A stretch of DNA of 43,365 nucleotides from Streptomyces aurantiacus (GTDB lineage: Bacteria > Actinomycetota > Actinomycetes > Streptomycetales > Streptomycetaceae), in assembly GCF_001418335.1 (NCBI RefSeq), contig NZ_LIPP01000040.1, positions 1 to 43,365 of the forward strand, given 5' to 3'. Each line of letters begins with the position of its first letter. Position 1 is the stretch's first letter. The notes below the pieces were generated by a model. It was not told the DNA's origin. It ran no database searches and saw nothing but the letters and a program-made list of their open reading frames with translations. Positions 1 to 8,373 of this stretch are shown in pieces. A program made the position numbers and the translations under genes.

Positions 1-51
1 TGAGGCACTCCCCGCAGCCGCGACACGACCGGGCGGGGGCGTGCCGGTATG

Positions 52-1656
52 TCACAGCCCGCCGCCTAGGGCCCTTCTGATGGATCTCCGTGGGGAAGGA
101 GCGGCGTTCGGTGCGTGCTCTCGGCGTGCCGGGCACAGGCCCGCGTACTGGACGTACTTGGGTCTGTGCCCGGTGCGGCGAGTGGGGGTCCCCCCTGCTC
201 GAAGAGCTTGGGGGAGCGTGCCGGGCGTCGCGACGCCGCGGAGATCCATCAGAAGGGCCCTAGGCCCGAAGTCCGGCTGGGGCGCGGGCACGACGACATC
301 GGCGGCGTCGTGGGCCCTGGCCTTCATCACCTGGCCGAGCGAGCCGCTCATCCCCACGGTGAACGTGACGGCGGCGGTGCCGAACAGGATCGCCGTGCCC
401 ATGGCCAGCGCGCGGGCGGGCCGCGCGAAGGGCCGGGCCAGGCCCATGGCGACAGGACGCGGCAGCGGCAGCCGTCCGGCCAGCCGGGCGGCCCACCGGC
501 CGCGCACCGCGGCAGCGGTACGTCCGACCGCGAGCGCGTCGACCGTACGCAGCCGGCCGGCCCGCCAGGCACTGGCCCACGCGGTCACCGCCACCAGGCC
601 GAGCACCCCGGCGATCACCGCCAGGTCGACCCAGGGAGCGATGCCCAGGGACGAGGTGCCGTAGACCTCCGCGGTGTCGGCCAGTACGGGGACGGCGAGC
701 AGGTGCCCGGCGAGAACACCGAGGGCCGTGCCGGCAGCGGCCGGGATCAGCGCCTGGCCCACGTAGGCCCGTACGACCTGGGCCGGGGTGAAGCCGACGG
801 CCTTGACGATGCCGATGCGGCGCGTTCCCGTGCCGACGGCCGACGCGACGACGTTGCCGACGACGAGCACCGACATGACCAGGCCCAGGGTGCCGAACGC
901 GATGAGGAACGGGACGTAGAGCGCGGTGTCGCGCTCGGCGGTCTTCTTGGCGGTGAGCCATGACTGTTCGCCGACGGCCGCTCCCGGCGGCAGGGAATCC
1001 GTCACGGCCTTGCCGCCCGCGGTGATCCGCGCTTCGGTGCCCGCGTCGGTGAAGCGGTAGAGCATCTGGTAACCGCCGTTGCCGGGCGCGGTGAGCGCCG
1101 GCATCTGGGACGGCACCACCCAGGCGTCAGCGGTCCGCGTGACCGAGCGGGCCACCCCGACCACCGTCAGGGCCGGACCTCCGGACAGCTCGGGGAAGCG
1201 GATCTGCATGCCCAGGGCCGGGAAGAGCGGGGAGTCTGCGGACAGCACGATCTCGCCGGAGCGCGCGGGCCACCGCCCGTCGAGCAGGGCCACCTCGTCC
1301 ACGTCCCGGCCAAGATCGCCCCGGCCGACCACGGTCATCGGCCCCCCGGGGCCCGCCCGGTCCGCCCGCGGCATGACGGTCGCCGTACGGAACGGCCCGG
1401 CCACGGCGCTCACCCCGTCGGCGTCCTTGGACCTCGACAACTGCCCGGCACTCACCTTGCCCGCGTCGAACCGTACGGACAGATGGGCGCCGTGCCGGTC
1501 GGCGAAGGCGTCGTCGAAGGGCGCACCGGACACCACGAGCAGCGATCCGCCGAGGACGGAGGCGGCCACCGCCGTCATCGTGGCGAGCCCGATCACCAGC
1601 GTCTGCACCCGGCGTCTGCTCACCCCCGCGCGCACCACTTTGCCGAGCGCGCTCAT
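52..1656 (-). pseudogene. FtsX/MacB-type ABC transporter permease, interrupted by a MITE-like insertion
   Basis: This is the membrane subunit of an ABC exporter paired with the ATPase at 1653-2411; its ATG overlaps that gene's TGA (ATGA), so the two are translationally coupled. About 463 residues of permease sequence are visible. There is an N-terminal membrane anchor (VIGLATMTAVAASVLGGSLL), a MacB-like periplasmic domain of about 200 residues, then three hydrophobic segments containing the FtsX-type stretch GTRRIGIVKAVGFTPAQVVR, and a further segment at the start of a second half. Double FtsX permeases of this kind usually run to about 800 residues. Here the frame enters an inverted-repeat element at position 264, reads through it and stops at 52. 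The region 1-65 may hold the continuation, but simple excision of the element does not give a convincing join, so I treat the gene as broken. The fold is clear; the exported substrate is unknown. Confidence 0.75.
66..263. mobile_element. MITE-like non-autonomous element inside the permease gene
   Basis: The element is bounded by 29-bp inverted repeats at 65-93 and 236-264 that differ at one position. The outer part reads CCTAGGGCCCTTCTGATGG and its complement. The palindromic tetranucleotide CTAG at 66-69 and 260-263 may be a target duplication. The interior carries a second hairpin, with arms near CCGGGCACAGGCCC and GGGTCTGTGCCCGG. No transposase can be encoded in about 200 bp. CTAG-like duplications are known for IS5-group elements, so mobilisation by an IS5-type transposase is an inference. 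The element adds an in-frame tail to the truncated permease. Confidence 0.7.
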
Positions 1657-2411
1657 CGGGCGGCCTCCTGTGACGTGACGGCCTCCGAGGTGGTGGTCTC
1701 CTGCGAGGTCGCGGCCTCTGGTGTGACGGCCCCCGACCGGACGTCGTCGGTGATCCGGCCGTCGGCGATCCGGACCGTACGGTTCGTGCAGGACCGGGCC
1801 AGCGCCAGGTCGTGGGTGACCACGACGATGGTCTGCCCCTCGGCGTTGAGGTCGGTGAGCAGCCTGCTGACGTCCTGTCCGGCGGCCGTGTCCAGGGCCC
1901 CGGTCGGCTCGTCGGCCAGGAGCAGGGCCGGCCGGTTCATCAACGCACGGGCCACCGCGACGCGTTGCCGCTCGCCACCGGACAGCCGCCCCGGGTAGGC
2001 GCGGGCGTGCCGGCCGATGCCCAGCAGTTCCAGGAGCTCCGCCGTACGGCGGTCCGCCGCGCCACGTGCCATGCCCGCGAGGCGCGCGGGCAGGACGACG
2101 TTGTCGGCGACGGTCAGATCGTCGAGCAGGTTGAAGAACTGGAAGACCATGCCGATCCTCGACCGCCGATAGAGCGCCGAGCCGGCTTCGCCCAGCCGGT
2201 CCACCCGTACCCCGTCCACGGTGACGGTCCCCGCGTCGGGCCGGTCCAGGCCCGCGATCAGATTGAGCAGCGTGGACTTGCCGCTGCCGGAGGGACCGAG
2301 AATCGTGACGGCCTCGCCGGGCCGTACGGTCAGCGACGCCTCGTGCAGAGCGGGCGGACCGTCGTCGTAACGGCGGCTCACCTCGCACAGTTCGATCACC
2401 GGCACGGTCAT
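1653..2411 (-). CDS. ABC transporter ATP-binding protein (LolD/MacB type)
   Basis: This is the 252-residue nucleotide-binding subunit of the exporter whose permease follows it. It shows Walker A GPSGSGKST (about residue 38), a Q-loop (VFQFFNLL), the signature LSGGERQR, Walker B LLLADEPTGALD and the switch His in VVVTHD. The spacing is that of the MacB/LolD/FtsE subgroup, which moves lipids, lipoproteins or antimicrobial peptides rather than importing nutrients. The last 25 residues form a Thr/Ser/Glu-rich tail with repeated TSQE/TSEA units that is not part of the fold. The ATG at 2411 has a GAGGAG ribosome site just upstream. A two-component pair starts divergently 211 bp away, the usual arrangement of an envelope-stress or antibiotic-sensing exporter module. 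Confidence 0.93.
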   Translation of the reverse strand: MTVPVIELCEVSRRYDDGPPALHEASLTVRPGEAVTILGPSGSGKSTLLNLIAGLDRPDAGTVTVDGVRVDRLGEAGSALYRRSRIGMVFQFFNLLDDLTVADNVVLPARLAGMARGAADRRTAELLELLGIGRHARAYPGRLSGGERQRVAVARALMNRPALLLADEPTGALDTAAGQDVSRLLTDLNAEGQTIVVVTHDLALARSCTNRTVRIADGRITDDVRSGAVTPEAATSQETTTSEAVTSQEAAR

Positions 2412-2622
2412 GAAGTACTCCTCGGATACGGGCAGTTGGCTGCGTGAACGCTAGGAGCGAGCCCGGGTCGCACGCGTCACCCGTGCGGACCCATCGCGGT
2501 ACCGCGCTGGGACGACCCCCGGAAACGTCATCCCTGCGATGTAGGCGAGCGATGTATCCGGTGCGCCGGGAACGACCGCCGGGACGGACTCCACGGGTCC
2601 GCGCGGCGGCGACAATGAACCG

Positions 2623-4035
2623 GTGACGGACGTACGTACGACGCCGGCGCGACTGCGGGAAGCCGCCCGCCGGACGATCCGCGACGCCGGACTCCGGACG
2701 CTTCGCGATGCCACCGGCCGGACGATGCGCGACGCGGCCCGCCGGGCGATCCGCGACGCCGGAGTTCCGAGCGGTCCGCCGCTGCGGCCCACCCGGCGCG
2801 CCTGGCAGTTCGACGTGCTGGTGGCCCTGGTACTCGGCATCGCCACCGTCTACTACGGCATCGACAACTCCGACAACGTCCTCGTGGTGCGTGAGATCGC
2901 GCCCGGCGAGCAGCGCGTCGTGCCACGCCCGACCGGCCCCGGCGGCCTGGCCTTCATGGTGACCCTCGCCGCCGTCGCCTCGGGTGCCCTGGTGCTGCGC
3001 CGCCGCTACCCCCTCGCCGTGCTGTGCGTCGTGACGACCGCGACACTGGCGACACCGCAGAGCGTCCTGCGGCTGACCTTCTACGCGTTCGTCATCGCCG
3101 TCTACGGCGCCGCCGTGTACAGCCCGTACCGGGTGGCGACCCTGGCGGCGCTCCCGACGTCCGTTCTCCTGGTCGCCACCTCGGGGAACTCGATGACACC
3201 GATCGTCCCCAACCAGTACACCGCCCTGCTGATCCTGGGCCCGATGGCCGTGGCCGCCGTCGGCCTGAGGTCCTGGAAACTGCGGACCGACGAGGGCCGC
3301 ACCCGGCTCTCCGCCCTGGAACGCGAACAGGCCGAGGCGCTGCGCCGGGCCGTCGAGCACGAGCGGGCCAGGATCGCCCGCGAACTGCACGACGTCGTCA
3401 CGCACAACGTCAGCGTGATGATCATCCAGGCGGGCGCCGCCCGCAAGATCATGAAGACCTCCCCCGAGCAGGCCGTCGAGGCGCTGCTCGCCGTCGAGTC
3501 GGGCGGACGGGCGGCCATGACCGAGCTGCGCCACGTCATGGGACTGCTCACCATGGCCGACGAGGGCGAGAGCGCGGGCGAGGGGAGGGAGGCAGGTGCG
3601 CACGGAGGTGCGGAACTGGGCGAGGCGGGGGCGGAGTTGACCCCGCAACCCGGCCTCGGCCAGCTGGCAGAGCTGGTCGGACGGGTCCGGGACACCGGGC
3701 TGCCCGTCGACCTGACCGTGACAGGGCTGCCCCGTCCGCTCCCGCCCGGCCTCGAACTCGCCGCCTACCGCGTGGTCCAGGAAGCCCTGACCAACACCGT
3801 GAAGCACGCGGCCGGGGCCACCGCCGCCGTGACCGTCGAATACGGCCCGCAGCGGCTCCGGTTGGAGGTCACCGACACCGGTGGGCACCCGGGCGCGGGC
3901 ACGGCCACCGGAAGCGGCCGGGGCCTGGTCGGCCTGCGCGAGCGCCTCGCCGTCCACGACGGAACCCTGACCACCGGCCGACGCCTGACCGGCGGCTACC
4001 GTGTGGAGGCCCTGATCCCCTTGGAGACACCGTGA
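2623..4035 (+). CDS. Sensor histidine kinase (NarL/DesK family, HisKA_3)
   Basis: This 470-residue membrane kinase starts at GTG 2623. The first 50 residues are a basic cytoplasmic region with a tandem repeat (see 2671-2766). About five hydrophobic segments follow between residues 60 and 205. The dimerisation and phosphoacceptor domain has the NarL-type motif ARELHDVVTHNVSVM (His near residue 255), then a Glu/Gly-rich linker of about 30 residues. The C-terminal HATPase has the N-box QEALTNTVKHA, the G1 box DTGG and the glycine-rich lid GRGLVGLRERL. No extracellular sensor loop of any size is visible, so it is of the intramembrane-sensing type. Its TGA overlaps the regulator's GTG (GTGA). By context it is likely to control the adjacent, now damaged, ABC exporter. 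Confidence 0.93.
   Translation: MTDVRTTPARLREAARRTIRDAGLRTLRDATGRTMRDAARRAIRDAGVPSGPPLRPTRRAWQFDVLVALVLGIATVYYGIDNSDNVLVVREIAPGEQRVVPRPTGPGGLAFMVTLAAVASGALVLRRRYPLAVLCVVTTATLATPQSVLRLTFYAFVIAVYGAAVYSPYRVATLAALPTSVLLVATSGNSMTPIVPNQYTALLILGPMAVAAVGLRSWKLRTDEGRTRLSALEREQAEALRRAVEHERARIARELHDVVTHNVSVMIIQAGAARKIMKTSPEQAVEALLAVESGGRAAMTELRHVMGLLTMADEGESAGEGREAGAHGGAELGEAGAELTPQPGLGQLAELVGRVRDTGLPVDLTVTGLPRPLPPGLELAAYRVVQEALTNTVKHAAGATAAVTVEYGPQRLRLEVTDTGGHPGAGTATGSGRGLVGLRERLAVHDGTLTTGRRLTGGYRVEALIPLETP
2671..2766 (+). repeat. Four 24-bp tandem repeats in the kinase N-terminus
   Basis: Four units at 2671, 2695, 2719 and 2743 each encode an eight-residue block of the form R-T/A-(I/L/M)-R-D-A-x-x. 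Unit 1 begins CGGACGATCCGCGACGCC. The translated repeats are RTIRDAGL, RTLRDATG, RTMRDAAR and RAIRDAGV. They would form a short amphipathic basic helix before the first membrane segment. Confidence 0.85.
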
Positions 4036-4733
4036 CCGAGCCGCCGCGGGTGCTCGTCGCCGACGACCAGACCCTGGTCCGCACGGGCTTCCGGTTGATC
4101 CTCGGCGCCGACGGCATCGACGTCGTCGCCGAGGCGGCCAACGGAACCGAAGCGGTCGAAGCGGTCCGCCGCACACGGCCCGACGTGGTCCTGATGGACG
4201 TCCGGATGCCCGAGATGGACGGCCTGGAGGCCACCCGACGCATCCTCGACGGCGCCGCCGACACCCCCGGCATCTCCGGCGCCCCCGAGGGACCTCGCGT
4301 CATCATCCTGACCACCTTCGACCTCGACCGGTACGTCTACGCGGCACTGTCCGCCGGGGCCAGCGGCTTCCTCCTCAAGGACGTCACACCCGAGCAACTG
4401 ACCGCGGCCGTCCGCACGGTCCGTACCGGCGACGCCCTGCTCGCGCCCGCCATCACCCGCCGCCTCGTGCAGCGGTTCGCCCGGCGCGGCAGCGACACCA
4501 CCGCCCTGCACCGCGACCTCGCCTCGCTCACCCCGCGCGAACTGGAGGTCCTCGGCCTGCTGGCCCGAGGACTGAGCAACGCCGAACTCGCCACCCGCCT
4601 CCACCTGGCCGAGGCGACCGTCAAGACGCACGTCGCCCGCATCCTCGCCAAGCTCGGACTCCGTGACCGTGTCCAGGCCGTCATCGCCGCCTACGAGACG
4701 GGGTTGGTCAGCGCCGGCGCACACGACGAGTGA
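4032..4733 (+). CDS. LuxR/NarL-family response regulator
   Basis: This 233-residue partner of the kinase begins at GTG 4032, inside the kinase stop codon. The receiver domain (residues 5-125) has the acidic pair DDQ, the phosphoacceptor Asp in VVLMDVRMPEMDG, a Thr in IILTTFD and the Lys in FLLKDVTPEQL. Between the third and fourth elements is an insertion of about ten residues rich in Gly/Pro/Ala. The C-terminal GerE/LuxR helix-turn-helix spans about residues 165-225, from LTPRELEVLGLLARGLSN to VKTHVARILAKLGLRDRVQA. The family binds DNA as a phosphorylated dimer. Its likely target is the divergent promoter region 2412-2622. The assignment is certain at family level; the signal is unknown. Confidence 0.95.
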   Translation: MTEPPRVLVADDQTLVRTGFRLILGADGIDVVAEAANGTEAVEAVRRTRPDVVLMDVRMPEMDGLEATRRILDGAADTPGISGAPEGPRVIILTTFDLDRYVYAALSAGASGFLLKDVTPEQLTAAVRTVRTGDALLAPAITRRLVQRFARRGSDTTALHRDLASLTPRELEVLGLLARGLSNAELATRLHLAEATVKTHVARILAKLGLRDRVQAVIAAYETGLVSAGAHDE

Positions 4734-5008
4734 CCGGGCGGTCGCGGTGAGGTGGTCAACCACAGAAAGTCTCCGTTGGGTACGACGAAGGTCACAATTA
4801 CATATCGGGCACTTCGCACATCAATCTTCACGCGAGACACACAAGTTGGCTAAGTTGACCGGCAGGCCGTACGACTCCCTCCGGTGAACCTCGCCGGGTC
4901 GGGCGGCCTCCGCCGAATCCGGCAGGCCATGCGGCAGCCGGAGCCGGAGGTCCAGTCGATTTTCAGGGTGAATCGGCCCAACTGCCCAGTCGGCAGGGGC
5001 CGTAGGGC

Positions 5009-6682
5009 ATGCCTTCCGGAACCGTCCGCCCGGACCCGACAGTCGACCCGGCAGGCGGAGCACGGAAGGAGTCGTCTCCCATCGCGTCGGAACGAACGCC
5101 GCGCCCCGGAGGCCCCGGTCTCCCCGGCAACTCCCGGTCCGCCCTCGTGAAGGCGGGCCCCACTTCCGTGGACCAGTACTCCTCGGACCGGTTCGCCGCC
5201 GCAGGCACGCCCGCCCCGAAAGACGACGAGCCGAGCCGCGAGGAGGTCCAGCAGCGGATCAGCAGCCTCTACGACCGGGTCGAGAACGCCGGCGGGAACT
5301 TCAACGCGACCCGGGCGGCGACCGCGGCGACGCGCACGGTCAAGCCGGCCTCCGGGAACGGCGGAGGCCGCGGCGGCGCCACCGATGCCGCCGCGCCGCT
5401 CCCGGAGGTGGCGAAGCGGTGGTTCGACGTGGGGCGCTCCCAACTGGGCCCCGTCGTACCGGCGATGCTGCCGCCCGACCGGATGCCGGACCGTAGGCCC
5501 GACCGCGGCTCGGCCGGGTCCCGGCCCGCCGATTCCGGCGCGCGCCCGGGCGGCCGGGATGAGACGGCCGGCAAGCCCGTCCTGGAGCTGACCGCCGGAC
5601 CGTCGGCCGGAGGCGCCGCCGGACCCGTGGCGGAGCTGACCGCGAGACCCGTGGCCGAGTTGACCGCGGGACCCGTCGCCGCGCTGCCGGCCGTACCGGC
5701 GCAGCGCCAGGCGTCCGGCAGGACAGCCGCCTTGCCAGGACCGGCAGCCGACCCGTCGCAGACCTCGCAGGCGTCGTTGCGCACCTCCAAGCAGCGGAAC
5801 CAGCGAAAGCTCGGACAGGCCCGTGAGCTGCTCGCCGGGCACGCCGCCCGGCGGAGCGCGCCCGTCGCGGCGATCGAGTCGTCCCGGCCGGTCGAGAACG
5901 CCTGGCGCCCCGCCGAGGAGCAGACCTACCCCTGGGCCGCGGCGGACCCGTGGCAGCAGCAATCCACCGGCTACGGCACCGAGCCGTACACCGGCAGCGC
6001 GCCGTACGCCGGTACGGACATGCGCGCGGGCACGGACCAGTACGCCGGTACAGCCGCGTATCCCGGTACGGCCACGTACCCCGGTCCGGGAATGGGCGCC
6101 GCCACCGACCAGAGCATCGGCGGCGGCATGTATCTCGGTACGGATCAATACGCCGGCACGGGCCTGTACGCCGACGCGAGCACGCCCATCGCCGCGGGAA
6201 TCGTCCGTGACATGCAGGGCACGCCCGCCCCTGCGTACGCAACGCCCGCCCCTGCGTACGCAGCGCCCGACCCCGGGTACGCAGCGCCCGGTCCGGGGTA
6301 CGCAGCGCCCGACCCCGGGTACGCCGGAAAGGCCGCCAGGGCCGTCGACTTCGCGCGCGGTCAGATCGGCAAACCGTGCGTCTGGGGTGCGATGGGGCCG
6401 GGCTCGTACGACTGCTCCAGTCTCACCCAGGCCGCCTGGAGGGCCGCCGGAGTCGCGCTCCCGCGTGCCGTCCACGAGCAGGCGACCGCCGGCACGATGA
6501 TTCCCGTCTCCGACATCCGGCTCGGTGACCTGATCCTCTTCAGCGGGCCCGTCGGCCACGTCGGCATCTGCACCGGCAACGGCATGATGATCCACGCACC
6601 GAGCCCGGGAGTGGCCATACGCGAGGAGTCGATCTACTGGGCAGGGGAGTCGGCGATCCACAGCGTGATACGGCCCGTCTGA
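5009..6682 (+). CDS. NlpC/P60-domain peptidoglycan endopeptidase, long repetitive N-terminus, no signal peptide
   Basis: The C-terminal 120 residues form an NlpC/P60 papain-like domain with catalytic Cys in SYDCSSLTQAAW, His in GHVGIC and a third polar residue in MMIHAPSPG. These enzymes cut peptide stems in peptidoglycan. The preceding 430 residues hold a coiled-coil-like segment (SREEVQQRISSLYDRVENA) typical of streptomycete P60 proteins. They also hold repeats of AELTAxPV, YAGT-rich stretches, and four copies of a motif like YAxPxPxYA. No hydrophobic signal peptide is seen, which is odd for a wall hydrolase. The frame opens at ATG 5009 (weak AGGGG site). The best Shine-Dalgarno (GGAAGGAG, 5064-5071) instead sits 9 nt before an in-frame ATC at 5081, so a non-canonical or mutated start is possible. 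Confidence 0.85.
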   Translation: MPSGTVRPDPTVDPAGGARKESSPIASERTPRPGGPGLPGNSRSALVKAGPTSVDQYSSDRFAAAGTPAPKDDEPSREEVQQRISSLYDRVENAGGNFNATRAATAATRTVKPASGNGGGRGGATDAAAPLPEVAKRWFDVGRSQLGPVVPAMLPPDRMPDRRPDRGSAGSRPADSGARPGGRDETAGKPVLELTAGPSAGGAAGPVAELTARPVAELTAGPVAALPAVPAQRQASGRTAALPGPAADPSQTSQASLRTSKQRNQRKLGQARELLAGHAARRSAPVAAIESSRPVENAWRPAEEQTYPWAAADPWQQQSTGYGTEPYTGSAPYAGTDMRAGTDQYAGTAAYPGTATYPGPGMGAATDQSIGGGMYLGTDQYAGTGLYADASTPIAAGIVRDMQGTPAPAYATPAPAYAAPDPGYAAPGPGYAAPDPGYAGKAARAVDFARGQIGKPCVWGAMGPGSYDCSSLTQAAWRAAGVALPRAVHEQATAGTMIPVSDIRLGDLILFSGPVGHVGICTGNGMMIHAPSPGVAIREESIYWAGESAIHSVIRPV

Positions 6683-6695
6683 GCCCGCCGGCCCG

Positions 6696-7514
6696 CTACC
6701 GCCTCGTCCGCACGCCGCCGAGGAAGGCCGGGTGCCGGCCGAGGCGACGGACGTACTGGTCCAGCTCGGGGTACGCGGCCAGGGCGTCGGCCGTGCCGAG
6801 GTGGGTGAGCGCCACCCAGAGGTCCACGTCCGCAGCGGTGAGTTCCTCGCCCAACACGTAGGAATGCGTGGCCAGTTGATGGTCGAGGAGCGTCAGTGTC
6901 GCCGCTCGGGCATGAGGCTGAGCGGTCGGTGTGACATCCCGGGCGAGGAGCTCACGCAGGGCGTCGATCTCCGCGGCGAGGGCCGGCGGCCGAAGTACGG
7001 GCAGGCCGGCCGCCTCGTCGTCCCGCAGCCCGGAGAGGTCGGCGAGGTCGCGCAGTATGTCGGGCGTGTGGTTGCTGACGACGCGTCCGCTCCACCGGTC
7101 GCACAGCGCGGGCGCGGTGAGCGGGCCGTCGTAGTGGTGCCAGGTCGCCTCGTAGGCCCTGCGCAGTGCGGCGAAGGCGTCGGGCGTCTCGGCGGGACGG
7201 GTCAGGACCGTGGTGGCCGTCGAGTTCTCAAGTCCCAGCAGGGCCAGGGTGATCGAGACACGCAGCGAGCGCTGACAGCCTTCGGACAGATACAGCTGAT
7301 AGCGGTGCGGCGCCGGATAGAAACCGCCGGCGAGACCGACGCCGATGCGGCCGCGGAAACGGTGCGGACGTGCTGCCGAGCCGGGCGCGGCCGGACCGCA
7401 GGCAACCGGACCGCAGGCGGCCGTGCCGGTGACGGCCGCACGGGCGGCGGCCGTCGCGAAGGTACCTGCACTTGAACTGCGGGAACTCGAACCGCGGGAA
7501 ACTGTCTCGGGCAT
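6696..7514 (-). CDS. Glutathione-S-transferase-like protein (YqjG/ECM4-type fold)
   Basis: The chosen start, ATG 7514 (MPETVSRGSS), has a CTGGAGAG ribosome site and gives 272 residues. The thioredoxin-like half has the active-site region LSEGCQRSLRVSITLALLGL, where the C-Q-R pattern corresponds to the CPxxxR of omega-class GSTs and glutathionyl-hydroquinone reductases. The helical GST_C half contains a DVDLWVALTHLGT segment. Streptomycetes use mycothiol rather than glutathione, so the thiol partner is uncertain; a role in reductive dethiolation or sulphur scavenging is inferred. The first 45 residues are Ala/Gly-rich and probably disordered. A leader of about 360 nt carrying a SAM-IV-like riboswitch lies upstream, so expression should respond to S-adenosylmethionine. 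It is divergent from the LLM monooxygenase operon. Confidence 0.8.
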   Translation of the reverse strand: MPETVSRGSSSRSSSAGTFATAAARAAVTGTAACGPVACGPAAPGSAARPHRFRGRIGVGLAGGFYPAPHRYQLYLSEGCQRSLRVSITLALLGLENSTATTVLTRPAETPDAFAALRRAYEATWHHYDGPLTAPALCDRWSGRVVSNHTPDILRDLADLSGLRDDEAAGLPVLRPPALAAEIDALRELLARDVTPTAQPHARAATLTLLDHQLATHSYVLGEELTAADVDLWVALTHLGTADALAAYPELDQYVRRLGRHPAFLGGVRTRR

Positions 7515-7761
7515 GGCTCTCCAGAGGGAATCGCGGAAGCCCTGGCAGCCTTGTGGGCGCCAGTGGCGAAACGGAGTGACTGCGCTGTCGGCGTGCAAAT
7601 CCGGGTCGAGCGGACGTGCAGCCGACTAGTAAGCGCTGGAGACGCGGAGAAGATCGATGTGCAGTCGCCTCGTCAAGCCGTTCCTGGGCAATTCCCACCC
7701 GTCCACGGTCGGGGCTCGCACGAGGCGAGACCACGCTTGTCCCGCCGCTCCGGCGGAACCC

Positions 7762-7873
7762 GGTCGTCACCCGGGGCACCCCGTCGCGGTGGAAGGGTTG
7801 CCTGCCAGCGAGCCGGGGCCGATGACCGTACGGACGGGGGAACCCCGACCGACGGGCGCTGACAATCGTGACC
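7762..7873 (-). promoter_or_regulatory. SAM-IV-like (SAM-I/IV clan) riboswitch in the leader of the GST-like gene
   Basis: Read on the minus strand, this stretch contains the SAM-IV landmarks in order: GGTCACGATTGTCAGCG, then CCCCGGCTCGCTGGCAGGC, then AACCCTTCC, then GGGGTGCCCCGGGTGACG and ACC. The GTCAGC and GCTGGC segments pair (with one G-U) as the second stem. An extra hairpin of about 30 nt enlarges that stem relative to the form I remember. The closing P1 pairing is short (GGTC/GACC). The element begins about 10 nt after a plausible -10 box. It would sense S-adenosylmethionine. I identified it from memory of the consensus, not from a covariance search. Confidence 0.65.
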
Positions 7874-7882
7874 GTCCCCGCA

Positions 7883-7911
7883 AGTGTCGGTGCGCTGAGT
7901 GAGGCCGTCAA
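7883..7911 (-). promoter_or_regulatory. Putative promoter of the riboswitch/GST transcript
   Basis: On the minus strand TTGACG (7911-7906) and GACACT (7888-7883) are separated by exactly 17 bp, matching a streptomycete vegetative promoter with a good -35 and a weaker -10. Transcription would start a few bases before the riboswitch begins at 7873, which supports both assignments. Confidence 0.45.
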
Positions 7912-8172
7912 GAAGGCGATACGACACGTCTCAACACGTGGGCAGACACATCGCCGAACCGCCGAACCGGCGTGCGGGACGTACCGTCGGGCCGGACGAA
8001 CCGCCGGTCAAACCGTTCCCCGAACCGCTCAGGAGAAAATTCCGGCTGCCGGAAGAAACGGCATACCCGTACTGTTGTGTGCGTCGACGAGCAGACGGTG
8101 CCCGATCAGGGGACCGCGAACGAGGCCGGCCGGACCCGGGTCCGCCGAGCCGCAGGGACGGAGGTGACGCAC

Positions 8173-8295
8173 GTGCGACCGAGCCCCGTGCCCCGCCTCC
8201 GCGTCCCGAAGCTCACCCCGCGCCGCCGCGTACGCCTGTACTCCCGGCCGCACATCGATCTGCTGCGCATCGCCGGCGCGCTCTGTCGTCCCTGA
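8173..8295 (+). CDS. Putative Cys-attenuation leader peptide upstream of the LLM operon
   Basis: This is a 40-codon ORF starting at GTG 8173 with a GGAGG site 8-10 nt upstream. It ends in the stretch YSRPHIDLLRIAGALCRP. The SRPHIDLxRxAxALC pattern is characteristic of the short actinobacterial leader peptides found before sulphur-assimilation genes, where a Cys codon near the C-terminus lets ribosome stalling report low cysteine. The arginine-rich front half is longer than in many such peptides, and an internal GTG could be the true start. An imperfect hairpin (GCCCTC/GAGGGC, about 8317-8334) follows between this ORF and the first monooxygenase and could be the attenuator. Confidence 0.6.
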   Translation: MRPSPVPRLRVPKLTPRRRVRLYSRPHIDLLRIAGALCRP

Positions 8296-8373
8296 CCCGT
8301 ATCCCTCGCGGCCCCGCCCTCCTCCCGTGAGGGCCGGCTTTCTCCTACGGTCGATCAGGAAGGCACACCTCTC

